A DNA stretch of 50,067 nt from Clostridium psychrophilum (lineage in GTDB: Bacteria > Bacillota > Clostridia > Clostridiales > Clostridiaceae). The stretch lies in contig NZ_JAHLEC010000020.1 in assembly GCF_018861705.1 (NCBI RefSeq), positions 1 to 50,067 on the forward strand. The letters run 5' to 3'. Each line of letters begins with the position of its first letter. Position 1 is the stretch's first letter. The notes below the pieces were generated by a model that worked only from the letters and a program-made list of their open reading frames with translations, was not told the origin of the DNA and ran no database searches. Positions 1 through 7,727 of the stretch are shown piece by piece. The position numbers and the translations under genes are program-made.

Positions 1-7
1 TTGTTCT

Positions 8-72
8 ATGCCCAGAATGTGATGCAAATATGATAATCAAAGGACGATGAGATTATCATATTTGCTTGGCAT
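8..72. terminator. Strong inverted repeat, possible terminator or structured RNA end
   Basis: The arms at 25-38 and 51-64 are perfect 14-bp complements around a 12-nt loop. Shorter outer arms (ATGCC at 8-12, GGCAT at 68-72) extend the fold. A short T-run follows at about 77-82 (GGGTTTTTAC). It probably ends a transcription unit lying to the left of the window. A partial reading frame across it (stop at 48-50) has a CPEC motif but is too short to call. Confidence 0.4.
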
Positions 73-275
73 AAGGGTTTTTACTCGACCGTAGGGAGAT
101 TTTGTTCTTAAATATATTGAAAAAGAATTTGAGTCTGGGATGTTTTTTTGATTATGTAAGAAAATATATGACTCACTATAACAAAATAAAACATATTTGC
201 ATTTAATTATTAAATATGGTAATAATATATAGTAACAAGTGTTATAGTAGATTAAAAGAAGGAGGGGTGGATGTT

Positions 276-359
276 ATGGGGTTACCCGCAATTATAGGTT
301 TATTAATTGTTATAGGAAGTTTAGTATGTATATTTTATGCTGTGCCAGAAGAAAAATAA
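276..359 (+). CDS. 27-residue single-pass membrane peptide
   Basis: This short frame encodes 27 residues: a Met-Gly-Leu-Pro start, a continuous hydrophobic stretch of about 19 residues, and a charged Pro-Glu-Glu-Lys tail. A strong GGAGGGG Shine-Dalgarno lies at 261-267, about 9 nt before the ATG. An ATG at 271 is in another frame and stops after eight codons, so 276 is the better start. Size and topology resemble the tiny accessory subunits found beside some bacterial secondary transporters, but no transporter gene adjoins it in this window. The product is not recognised. A terminator-like hairpin follows about 50 nt downstream, which supports a self-contained unit. Confidence 0.5.
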   Translation: MGLPAIIGLLIVIGSLVCIFYAVPEEK

Positions 360-411
360 CTCGTATGAATATGTTAGAATATATAAAAATCATAAGAATA
401 TATCATTTATA

Positions 412-457
412 AAAAAAGAGTCAACGTAAAAATAAAATTTTACGTTGGCTCTTCTTA
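412..457 (+). terminator. Rho-independent terminator
   Basis: Arms at about 417-431 and 438-453 (AGAGTCAACGTAAAA against its near-complement, one G-T pair) form a long stem followed by TCTT. It lies just downstream of the small peptide gene ending at 359. The A-run on its left side could also let it work on the minus strand. Confidence 0.6.
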
Positions 458-629
458 GGTTATTGTAATAGGCTCATTATGGAAGCACATTGCCAGCAAC
501 CGTGTATAGAAATGTGGTTTGAAAGGCAGATGTATTATGTTATTACTAATAATGTTTATAGCTAACTAAATTATTAATTGTAGTGCTAATTTAGTTTTAT
601 CTTCTAGTAACCAAGAGTTAACTAATCAG

Positions 630-791
630 TTATTCTTCATCATTTGTATCTTTGTATACAAAGTTACAAGGGCTTCCTTCACAATTTAGGACCTCTTCAT
701 CATTTTCACCAGTATAAATTTTATTATTATCTACATCTTCTAATTTAGTTTTATCTTCAATCTTATTATTTATTGTTTCAGCTTTTGACAT
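630..791 (-). CDS. 53-residue acidic Cys-containing peptide
   Basis: The minus-strand frame starts with ATG at 791 and stops at 630. Its Shine-Dalgarno AAGGAGTG (plus strand 798-805) lies about 7 nt upstream. The peptide is hydrophilic and strongly acidic, with many Asp, Glu, Asn and Lys residues and no membrane segment. A CEGSPCNF motif near residues 37-44 holds the only two cysteines. I do not recognise the family. Two close cysteines in a disordered acidic peptide could bind a metal, form a disulfide, or belong to a modified-peptide precursor, but no maturation gene is nearby. The good ribosome binding site and clean start make translation plausible. Confidence 0.5.
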   Translation of the reverse strand: MSKAETINNKIEDKTKLEDVDNNKIYTGENDEEVLNCEGSPCNFVYKDTNDEE

Positions 792-1000
792 AAAATCACT
801 CCTTAAATGTATTTATTATATAATACGTTATTTTATTGGAAATGATACTAGAAATTGAAAATAAGAATAGTATGTTAATATATTTTTAAAAAAGTAAAAA
901 TCGTTTTGAATTCATTATTATAAATTTCCTATACTTGGCATAATTCCTCTTGGACCCAGAATATATTAGAAATATATATAAATTAAATTGTAGAAATTGT

Positions 1001-1029
1001 TTGACAATTGTGCGAATTTAGAATACTAT
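1001..1029 (+). promoter_or_regulatory. Sigma-A type promoter of the T-box/ilv unit
   Basis: TTGACA at 1001-1006 and TACTAT at 1024-1029 are separated by 17 nt. Transcription would begin near 1036, just before the T-box leader. Confidence 0.7.
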
Positions 1030-1064
1030 GTGTAATAAGAATTAAATTTATAAAGCTATGAAGG

Positions 1065-1380
1065 AGACAAAAATATCACATTTAAGACAACAGAGAGTCA
1101 ACGTTTGCTGAGAGTTGGTGTTGATATGGATATGTAATAATCACTCCTGAGCTGCTTAGTTGAAATTGAGCTAGTGTGAAAAAACACAGTTTTGCAATGA
1201 GTAAACTAAGACGGATGCCTCCGATATAGGGCTATGGTTAAGGAAATGCATTTAATTATTTCTTATGACCAAAAATAATGAGGTAATTTATAATAGTAAA
1301 TTACGAACTAGGGTGGTACCGCGAATCTTTCGTCCCTATAAGCATAGATATCTATGCTTATAGGGACGAAAGATTTTTTT
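1065..1380 (+). promoter_or_regulatory. T-box leader (tRNA-sensing riboswitch) for branched-chain amino acid synthesis
   Basis: The leader contains the T-box core AGGGTGGTACCGCG at 1310-1323, the Stem I AGAGAG and GCTGAGAG motifs near 1092-1115, and a CACTCCTGAGC segment near 1142-1152. It ends in a long perfect hairpin at about 1325-1374 followed by a T-run. This is a transcription-attenuating T-box: uncharged tRNA pairing with the T-box bulge would favour the antiterminator. The genes downstream (ACT subunit, ilvB) imply a leucine, isoleucine or valine tRNA. I could not fix the specifier codon with confidence by eye. Confidence 0.93.
1325..1380 (+). terminator. T-box intrinsic terminator
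   Basis: A stem of about 25 bp joins the ATCTTTCGTCCC arm and its complement GGGACGAAAGAT and is followed by seven T residues. Its left arm begins just after the T-box motif, as expected for the competing terminator fold. Confidence 0.9.
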
Positions 1381-1406
1381 ATTTTCTAAAAAAAGGAGGA
1401 ATTGTA

Positions 1407-1709
1407 ATGTATAAAACTATAAGTGCAAAGGTGGAACATGGTATAGAGGCTTTAGTGAGAGTTACAAATACCTTAAGAAGAAAAGAATTTAAAATAACAG
1501 GACTTGTTATGGAAGAGTGTGAAATCGGTGGGTATTCTGATTTAAAAATAACAATAGAAGAATGTTCCAATTTAGGTATAGAACAAGCGATGATGCAGCT
1601 TAGAAAGATTATAAATGTATATGAAATAAAAGAATTTAAGGATGAAAATCAAATAAAAGAAGTGGAACCGTCATTAGATTTAGTTGCTTCGGTATCAGCT
1701 TGTAAATAG
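1407..1709 (+). CDS. ACT-domain regulatory subunit of acetolactate synthase (IlvM/IlvN-like)
   Basis: The 100-residue protein is essentially one ACT domain. A beta strand with HGIEALVRVTNTLRRK leads into a helix, followed by a second beta-alpha unit ending near ALNVYEIKEF-type sequence (here IINVYEIKEF). ACT domains of this kind bind branched-chain amino acids and adjust the activity of the IlvB catalytic subunit in valine, isoleucine and leucine synthesis. It follows the T-box leader, has the ribosome binding site AAAGGAGG, and lies about 60 nt before ilvB. It is short compared with the usual 160-residue IlvN, which also carries a C-terminal domain, so it is closer to IlvM. The order small-then-large is the reverse of the common ilvB-ilvN order. 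The role is assigned from context plus the fold. Confidence 0.75.
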   Translation: MYKTISAKVEHGIEALVRVTNTLRRKEFKITGLVMEECEIGGYSDLKITIEECSNLGIEQAMMQLRKIINVYEIKEFKDENQIKEVEPSLDLVASVSACK

Positions 1710-1768
1710 AAAAAAATGTATGAACGATATAAATGTTAATAAAAAATATATTAGAAGAGGGTGAGACA

Positions 1769-3448
1769 ATGATGCTAAGTGGAGCTCAAATATTACTTAA
1801 GTGCCTAAAAGAGCAGGAAGCGAATATTGTTTTTGGATATCCAGGTGGAGCTGTAATTCCATTATATGATGCACTTTATGATGAATTGGACTATTTCACT
1901 CATATTAGAACAGCTCATGAACAAGCGGCAGTTCATGCGGCAGATGGTTATGCGAGGGCAACAGGAAAGGTTGGAGTTTGTTTTGTAACTTCAGGACCAG
2001 GAGCTACGAATACCGTTACGGGAATTGCAACTGCATATATGGATTCAATTCCAATGGTTGTAATTACAGGTCAGGTAGCGCGGTCTTTGCTTGGACGTGA
2101 TTCTTTTCAGGAAATAGACATAATGGGAATTACTTTATCTGTAACAAAGCATAGTTGTATTATAAAGGATGAAAAGGATTTGGCAGGTGAAATAAGAAAA
2201 GCTTTCGAAATAGCACGTAGTGGTAGACCAGGGCCGGTACTTATAGACATTCCAAAGGATATTTTTTTAAGTAAAACAGAATATACAAGGGTAAAAAGAG
2301 AAGATAAAAAACACGATAGCACTTCTATGATAGATTTAGGAAAAATGCAAGAAGCAGTTAAAATGATTCAGTCTGCGAAAAAGCCTATAATCTATGCTGG
2401 TGGTGGAATAAAAACAGCCAATGCTTCAATGAAATTATGTAAGTTTGCACAAATAGGGGATATCCCAGTGGCAAATACATTGATGGGACTTGGCACTATA
2501 CCAAGAGATAATAATTTATCACTTGGTATGGTAGGAATGCATGGTTTTCGCGAAACAAATTTAGCAGTTACTAATAGTGATTTAGTTATAGCTATTGGTG
2601 CTCGATTTAGTGATAGAGTAATTGGGAATGCAGATGAATTTGCGCCAAAGGCAAAAATCATTCAAATAGATATTGACGAAACTGAGATAGATAAAAATAA
2701 AAAAGTAGATTTATCTTTAGTTGGAGATATGAATGCTATTTTAGAAATGTTACTTTCTTATATGAAGCAGAAAAGCAGAAAATCTTGGCATAAGGAAATA
2801 GAGAGCTGGAAGGTAGCACCGCATGTAGATGTTAAGAATGAGTGTAAGAGCCCTAATAATTTAACTCATAATAATGTGCTTAAGTGTTTAAATGAAGCGC
2901 TAGAAGAAGATACAATTGTCACGACAGATGTAGGACAACACCAGATGTGGACAGCTCAACAATGGAAATTTAATAAGCCAAGAACATTTGTTACGTCAGG
3001 AGGCCTTGGAACCATGGGATTTGGACTTGGTGCTGCAATTGGAGCTCAAATGGGAAAACTAGATAAAAGGGTGCTTTTGGTAACTGGTGATGGAAGCTTT
3101 AGAATGAGTTGTAATGAACTTCAGACAATTTCGAAGTATAAGCTTCCTATAGTTACAGTTATTATGGATAACCACACTTTGGGAATGGTAAGACAGTGGC
3201 AGAGAATGTTTAGTAATGAAAGATATTCTGAAACTGATATAGGTAATGAAGTAAATTATGTAATGCTAGCTCAAGCTTATGGTATTGAAGCATACAAGGT
3301 CACTAGTGTTTTGGAATTAATAAGTGTTCTTGAAACTGTAAAAAAAGCAAGAAAGCCTATTCTTATAGATTGTCTAATAGATAAGGATGAAGGAGTATAT
3401 CCAATTGTACCACCAGGAAAATCAATTCAAGAATTAGTTTTAGAATAA
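1769..3448 (+). CDS. ilvB: Acetolactate synthase large (catalytic) subunit
   Basis: This thiamine diphosphate, Mg and FAD enzyme condenses two pyruvates, or pyruvate with 2-oxobutyrate, as the first common step of branched-chain amino acid synthesis. The protein has about 559 residues, the usual length. The N-terminal PYR domain carries the catalytic Glu in AHEQAAVHAADGYARATG near residue 50. The FAD-binding middle domain follows, and the C-terminal TPP motif starts at GDGSFRMSCNELQT near residue 439 and ends around NHTLGMVRQWQ. ATG at 1769 follows GAGGGTGA; a second ATG at 1772 is equally possible. An in-frame ATG at 1733 lacks a ribosome binding site. Control is by the T-box upstream. The degradative AlsS type is less likely because of the partner ACT gene and T-box. 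Confidence 0.95.
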   Translation: MMLSGAQILLKCLKEQEANIVFGYPGGAVIPLYDALYDELDYFTHIRTAHEQAAVHAADGYARATGKVGVCFVTSGPGATNTVTGIATAYMDSIPMVVITGQVARSLLGRDSFQEIDIMGITLSVTKHSCIIKDEKDLAGEIRKAFEIARSGRPGPVLIDIPKDIFLSKTEYTRVKREDKKHDSTSMIDLGKMQEAVKMIQSAKKPIIYAGGGIKTANASMKLCKFAQIGDIPVANTLMGLGTIPRDNNLSLGMVGMHGFRETNLAVTNSDLVIAIGARFSDRVIGNADEFAPKAKIIQIDIDETEIDKNKKVDLSLVGDMNAILEMLLSYMKQKSRKSWHKEIESWKVAPHVDVKNECKSPNNLTHNNVLKCLNEALEEDTIVTTDVGQHQMWTAQQWKFNKPRTFVTSGGLGTMGFGLGAAIGAQMGKLDKRVLLVTGDGSFRMSCNELQTISKYKLPIVTVIMDNHTLGMVRQWQRMFSNERYSETDIGNEVNYVMLAQAYGIEAYKVTSVLELISVLETVKKARKPILIDCLIDKDEGVYPIVPPGKSIQELVLE

Positions 3449-3487
3449 AATACAAAAACAAAAACAAATAAAAGTTGAGAAATAATG

Positions 3488-3527
3488 AAAAAAGCCTGAG
3501 AGAAAAGATCATCTCACAGGTTTTTTC
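3488..3527. terminator. Terminator between convergent ilvB and NDH-2-like genes
   Basis: The arms GCCTGAGAG and CTCACAGGT pair with one internal mismatch. A-rich sequence stands on the left and TTTTTT on the right. This arrangement can stop transcription from both sides. Confidence 0.7.
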
Positions 3528-3529
3528 AA

Positions 3530-4678
3530 TTATTTTGCTTTAACAAAAGTATATTTAATCGCAGCTATAAATTCCTTCCCAAAATTTCTAAAACTATAGT
3601 TTTTTATACCACAAATCATATAATGCATAAATATGCCTTTTCGACCTCTTACATTTCTGCCTAGAGATACACCAACACTTGTAATATAAATGGGTATAAT
3701 CCAGCCTAAGTCAACAGGTGTAAATGATTCCATTTCTTTGCCTTCTATATGAAGGGCTATATTTTTACCTGCATTTTTCCCGGATAATTCGGCGAAATTA
3801 ACAGCACGTCGAAGCATATGATCATTCTTATCTTTTATGGCGGCTGCATCGCCAGCAACATAAACCTGAGGATATTTAGGAATCGATAAAAATTTATTTA
3901 CGATTATTCGTCCATCAGAAAGAGTATCATAAAGACCAACTGGTTTCAAAGAAGTCTTAACTCCACTACACCAGCAAAAGAAAACATCTTTAATAACTTC
4001 ACCGTTTTTAAGAACTATGTTTTTACCATCAAAAATTTTAATCTCATTTTCTAAACTTATATTAAATTTTAACTTATCAAATTTTTTCAATACATGAGTT
4101 CGTGATTTTTCAGAAAGCATAGGTAATAGTTTTTTACCTAGTTCAACTATGGTAACATTTATTTTCTTGCCTCTCTTTTTACATAATTCATATAAATTAC
4201 AAGCAAGTTCAATTCCAGTAAAACCTGCTCCGGATATTACTAAATTGACTTCTTCTTTTTCTTTTACATGGTCTAAAAATCTTTTTCTTACGTTTTCAGC
4301 AGAGGCTAAGGAATCTAAAACATTGACTTTCTCTAAATTTTGGTTAAAATTTAAGAAATTGGTTCTAGAACCTAAAGCTAGAACTAAGTAATCATACATA
4401 TATTTATTATCTTTTGTATGAATTATTTTCTCATCTAGATCCACTGATGTTATGTCTTCTTTTAGAAACTTTACTGATGGTGGTATTAAATTAGTTATAT
4501 TTTCTGTTATATCATTTTCGGTAAGCCTATCACTAACTATTTCAGGTAAATTAGGTAACATAGTAGTATATCCATGTTTATTAATTAAAAATATTTCATG
4601 CGAGTTAGAAAGCCTTTTTGAAAGTTCCTTAGCTGCGTTTATTCCTGCAAATCCACCACCAACAATAAAAATCTTCAT
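3530..4678 (-). CDS. FAD-dependent NAD(P)H oxidoreductase, NDH-2-like
   Basis: The 382-residue flavoprotein opens with a Rossmann FAD motif (VGGGFAGINAAKEL, residues 5-18). A second dinucleotide fold, GAGFTGIELACNLYEL, lies near residues 150-165, and the FAD-contacting YVAGDAAAI near residue 270. This layout is that of type II NADH:quinone oxidoreductases, which pass electrons from NADH to a membrane quinone or another acceptor without pumping ions. The C-terminal hundred residues contain a basic, aromatic-rich stretch that could anchor the protein at the membrane. ATG at 4678 follows GAGAGG by 8 nt. In a strict anaerobe the natural acceptor is uncertain; it could help in redox balance or oxygen detoxification. 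It ends against the shared terminator with ilvB. Confidence 0.8.
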   Translation of the reverse strand: MKIFIVGGGFAGINAAKELSKRLSNSHEIFLINKHGYTTMLPNLPEIVSDRLTENDITENITNLIPPSVKFLKEDITSVDLDEKIIHTKDNKYMYDYLVLALGSRTNFLNFNQNLEKVNVLDSLASAENVRKRFLDHVKEKEEVNLVISGAGFTGIELACNLYELCKKRGKKINVTIVELGKKLLPMLSEKSRTHVLKKFDKLKFNISLENEIKIFDGKNIVLKNGEVIKDVFFCWCSGVKTSLKPVGLYDTLSDGRIIVNKFLSIPKYPQVYVAGDAAAIKDKNDHMLRRAVNFAELSGKNAGKNIALHIEGKEMESFTPVDLGWIIPIYITSVGVSLGRNVRGRKGIFMHYMICGIKNYSFRNFGKEFIAAIKYTFVKAK

Positions 4679-5140
4679 ACATAATCATCCTCTCATATTT
4701 TATTACTCCCTAAATTAATTGTTTATATATTCAAAGATCGTTTTTGAATATTTCATAAATCATAGTATTAAAAGTATTTTTATAAGTAGAAGCAAATACA
4801 TTCTATATGTCCCTGATATGTAAGTTTCTTATTTCATAATATATCTTGTAATTATTTTATGCTTTAGGTTTTTCGCTTTATGACTATTACTGTTTATAAT
4901 TAAAAATATTTTACCATTATTATAAGTATTATTAAATCTATATATAATAAGAGACATTTAATTAATAAATTAATATTAGAGTATTATAATTATCCGTGAA
5001 AATTTCACATTTATCGCCGGGAAAAATTATGTTGCTAGTAATTGTTTTAAATATAGGCATGAGTCGTAAGAAAATAAATTCCTGATTATATTTAACTATA
5101 CATATAATTGTAAGGAGTGTTTTTTTCGTATTTATTGTAT
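4679..5140. other. 460-bp non-coding gap
   Basis: This very AT-rich stretch lies upstream of the NDH-2-like gene and should hold its minus-strand promoter, which I could not pin down. A 62-codon minus-strand frame at 4962-5150 has no ribosome binding site, runs into the terminator hairpin and has no recognisable composition. I do not regard it as a gene. Confidence 0.5.
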
Positions 5141-5192
5141 TATCAAACAAAAGCCCTATTATTTAATAAAATAATAGGGCTTTTGTTTGATA
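5141..5192. terminator. Strong bidirectional terminator below the nitroreductase gene
   Basis: TATCAAACAAAAGCCCTAT at 5141-5159 pairs perfectly with its complement ending at 5192, with a short AT-rich loop. The A-rich and T-rich flanks suit termination on the minus strand after the gene ending at 5203. Confidence 0.8.
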
Positions 5193-5202
5193 GATTTTAT
5201 TG

Positions 5203-5733
5203 TTATTTAATAGTATTTATTTTAATATTGTGTTTTAATCCTTTTGTTTTAGTTAGTGATTCAATTGGATAACCTAATGCAATACCGGAAATAGGTGTAA
5301 AACCTTCAGGTAAATCGAGCTTTTTTAATAATTCTTTATCAGCAGAAAATGATGATATGAAAGCCCATAGGTAAACACTACCTATATTGATATCAGTAGC
5401 TGCGAGAGCCATGTTTTCAATAATGCAACCTGTGTTAGCTACCTCAATATTAGGAGCTTTTTCGTTTGCTTTACCTGAAACAATTATTAATGTAGGTGCA
5501 CCATAAAATGGTTTCATTTTTGGATTGCCAAATGTATTTGCAGTAACTTTTGTGATTTTGTCTAATAAATCGGAATTCTGAATGACTGTTATATGTACTG
5601 AATCATATGCACCCATGCCTACGGGTGCAGCACAACCAGCATTAAGGATTACATTTAAGGACTCATCCTTAATTTGTTCAGTTTTATAACCTCGAGTGGA
5701 TTTACGCATTTCTATTGTTTTTATCATTTCCAT
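5203..5733 (-). CDS. Nitroreductase family protein
   Basis: This 176-residue FMN-dependent oxidoreductase has the family's N-terminal FMN-phosphate motif RKSTRGYKTEQI (residues 10-21) and a Cys/Ala-rich helix NAGCAAPVGMGAYDS. The C-terminal ISGIALGYPIES segment is typical of the fold. Enzymes of this group reduce nitro compounds, quinones or flavins with NAD(P)H as homodimers. ATG at 5733 follows AAAGGAGATC by about 6 nt. It is a single-gene unit with its own terminator. Length is slightly short for the family but all conserved blocks are present. The physiological substrate cannot be read from sequence. Confidence 0.85.
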   Translation of the reverse strand: MEMIKTIEMRKSTRGYKTEQIKDESLNVILNAGCAAPVGMGAYDSVHITVIQNSDLLDKITKVTANTFGNPKMKPFYGAPTLIIVSGKANEKAPNIEVANTGCIIENMALAATDINIGSVYLWAFISSFSADKELLKKLDLPEGFTPISGIALGYPIESLTKTKGLKHNIKINTIK

Positions 5734-5827
5734 AGTTTAGATCTCCTTTTAATAATATTTTTAAAGCTATTACTTATATTATATACTTTATAAGTTAGTT
5801 ACTATAACGATAGCAATTAATAAAGTG

Positions 5828-5962
5828 TTTAACAACATTTTGGAAGCTTCAAGTCTGCCATCTTCTATAAGTGGCAGTTGTCTAGCCTAGGAAAATTACT
5901 TTGGTGGCAGTCTAAATCTGCTTCCAAAGTTGTTAATATTGCAGCTCCGCAGGAGATGATTT
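5828..5962 (+). repeat. Dispersed structured repeat, copy A
   Basis: This 135-bp element begins TTTAACAACATTT and ends with the tail AATATTGCAGC then CAGGAGATGATTT. AACAAC (5831-5836) pairs with GTTGTT, and after a 2-nt bulge TTTGGAAGC pairs with GCTTCCAAA, closing a long stem. An inner hairpin CTGCCA/TGGCAG is also visible. About 11 positions of 135 differ from copy B at 49757-49891 (opposite orientation). Copy C at 41557-41735 shares the ends and the architecture. No gene starts immediately after this copy; the next start is 6145. It fills most of the 410-bp gap 5734-6144. Confidence 0.85.
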
Positions 5963-6144
5963 AATACTATTATTATTTTTATTTTAAATGCATTTATGTA
6001 TCAGGAACAAAGGTTTTACTGAACTAAATTAGGGATAATGATATAAAAGATATTGGGAATATACAACAATATGCTGTATAATTTATACAGATGCTAAGTT
6101 TATAAATGAAGGTATTAATTTAATAACCAAATGGAGGGTTTAAT

Positions 6145-7536
6145 ATGGACATAATTGATAAAACATTAGCGCAAAGTATGCTTGACGAACATAATAAGTT
6201 TTTTCATACAGATGAAACAAGAAACATGGATTATAGAATTTCTGCGCTTAAAAAGTTGAAGAGTGTAATTAAAAAATATGAAAAAGAGATAATAAATGCT
6301 TTGTACAGGGATTTAGGTAAAAGTGAATTTGAAGCTTACGGTACAGAGATTGGCTTTGTTTTAGACAGCATAGGTAATTTTATTAAGCATTTAAAGAATT
6401 GGGCTAAGACTAAAAAGGTGACAACACCGTTGCATCAATTTTCGTCTAAGGGATATATTATGTATGAGCCATATGGAACTGTACTTATTATAGGTCCTTT
6501 TAATTACCCATTTCAGCTTTTAATTGAACCTTTGGTAGGGGCTATCGCTGCTGGTAATTGTGCTATATTAAAACCTTCTGAAAGTACACCGACTGTTTCA
6601 AGTTTAGTAAAAAAAATTATTGAAGAAACATTTGAAAAAAAATATATACAAGTTGTTGAAGGGGAAAGAGAGACCACATCGGTTTTTATTAACCTAGATT
6701 TTGATTATATATTTTTCACAGGTAGTGTACCAGTTGGAAAAATAATTATGAAGGCAGCAGCCGAAAACCTAGTACCTGTAACTCTTGAACTTGGTGGAAA
6801 GAGCCCAGTAATAGTGGATAAAACTGCAAACTTAGAAATAGCTGCTAAAAGAATATTATGGGGTAAACTTGTAAATGCAGGACAAACCTGTATAGCTCCT
6901 GATTATATACTCGTGCACAAAGATGTAAAAGAAGATTTTATAGAAAAATTAAAAAGCACAGTGGTAAGCTTTTATGGTGAAGATGCTTCTAAGAGTATTG
7001 ATTATGGAAGAATCGTTAATAGCAGGCAATTTGAAAGATTATCTGCAATACTTGATAAGGATGAAAACAAAATTATTTATGGTGGACATTCAAATGCAGG
7101 TGCTTTGTACATTGAACCAACAATTATTGATAAAGTAAATTGGAAGGATGCAGTTATGCAAGATGAGATATTCGGGCCAATTATGCCAATACTTGAATAT
7201 GAAGATTTAGAAAAAGTTATTGCAATGGTAAATGATAGACCAAAGCCTTTATCACTATATGTTTTTACTGAAGATAAAAATGTTGAAGCGGCAGTTCTTA
7301 ATAGGGTTTCTTTTGGGGGAGGTTGCGTTAATGATACTATATTCCATGTAGCAAGTTCCAACATGCCATTTGGTGGAGTTGGAAATTCTGGTATGGGCTC
7401 TTATCATGGTAAAGATAGTTTTGAAACATTCTCTCACAGAAAAAGTATATTAAAGAAAAATACTTCTATAGATATAAAACTTATTTTTCCGCCTTATGGA
7501 AATAGAGCTAAACTTATTAGAAAAATACTAAAATAA
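6145..7536 (+). CDS. Aldehyde dehydrogenase (class 3-like)
   Basis: The 463-residue NAD(P)+-dependent enzyme oxidises an aldehyde to the acid. The substrate-channel motif GPFNYPFQLL lies near residue 117, the glycine motif FTGSVPVGK near 192, the general-base Glu in LELGGKSPV near 214, and the catalytic Cys in NAGQTCIAPDY near 248. The short length and lack of an N-terminal extension place it with class 3/YwdH-like aldehyde dehydrogenases that act on fatty or aromatic aldehydes. ATG follows AAATGGAGGG by 7 nt. It stands alone between structured repeat A and the ABC exporter pair. The precise substrate is not readable from sequence. Confidence 0.9.
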   Translation: MDIIDKTLAQSMLDEHNKFFHTDETRNMDYRISALKKLKSVIKKYEKEIINALYRDLGKSEFEAYGTEIGFVLDSIGNFIKHLKNWAKTKKVTTPLHQFSSKGYIMYEPYGTVLIIGPFNYPFQLLIEPLVGAIAAGNCAILKPSESTPTVSSLVKKIIEETFEKKYIQVVEGERETTSVFINLDFDYIFFTGSVPVGKIIMKAAAENLVPVTLELGGKSPVIVDKTANLEIAAKRILWGKLVNAGQTCIAPDYILVHKDVKEDFIEKLKSTVVSFYGEDASKSIDYGRIVNSRQFERLSAILDKDENKIIYGGHSNAGALYIEPTIIDKVNWKDAVMQDEIFGPIMPILEYEDLEKVIAMVNDRPKPLSLYVFTEDKNVEAAVLNRVSFGGGCVNDTIFHVASSNMPFGGVGNSGMGSYHGKDSFETFSHRKSILKKNTSIDIKLIFPPYGNRAKLIRKILK

Positions 7537-7597
7537 AATTGTTTTTAATAATATTGGTATTAGTTGAACATATAATTAATAATAGCAGCAAAGTTAC

Positions 7598-7636
7598 AAC
7601 AAAGAGGGCAATTTTAGTTAAATGCCTTCTTTTGTT
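7598..7636. terminator. Imperfect hairpin after the aldehyde dehydrogenase gene
   Basis: AACAAAGAGGGCA pairs imperfectly with TGCCTTCTTTTGTT across a 12-nt AT-rich loop. There is only a weak T-rich run after it, so termination is likely but not certain. Confidence 0.4.
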
Positions 7637-7727
7637 ATATTCATTCTATTGTAAAACAGCAGTGAATGTAACACAATTATAATTGTCTTATAAAATATAT
7701 TATTAAAGTTTGGGGGAGTGATTTACT

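Noticed and set aside
3-50. Partial frame with CPEC motif at the left edge
   Set aside because: Only 15 codons are visible and they overlap a strong hairpin; too little to call a gene.
4962-5150. 62-codon minus-strand frame
   Set aside because: No ribosome binding site, overlaps the nitroreductase terminator, and looks like random AT-rich translation.
5828-5962. CRISPR repeat, IStron or group II intron end as explanation of the structured repeat
   Set aside because: No regular spacing, no transposase or reverse transcriptase gene, and no intron core motifs were seen; a relation to an IS end cannot be excluded without a search.
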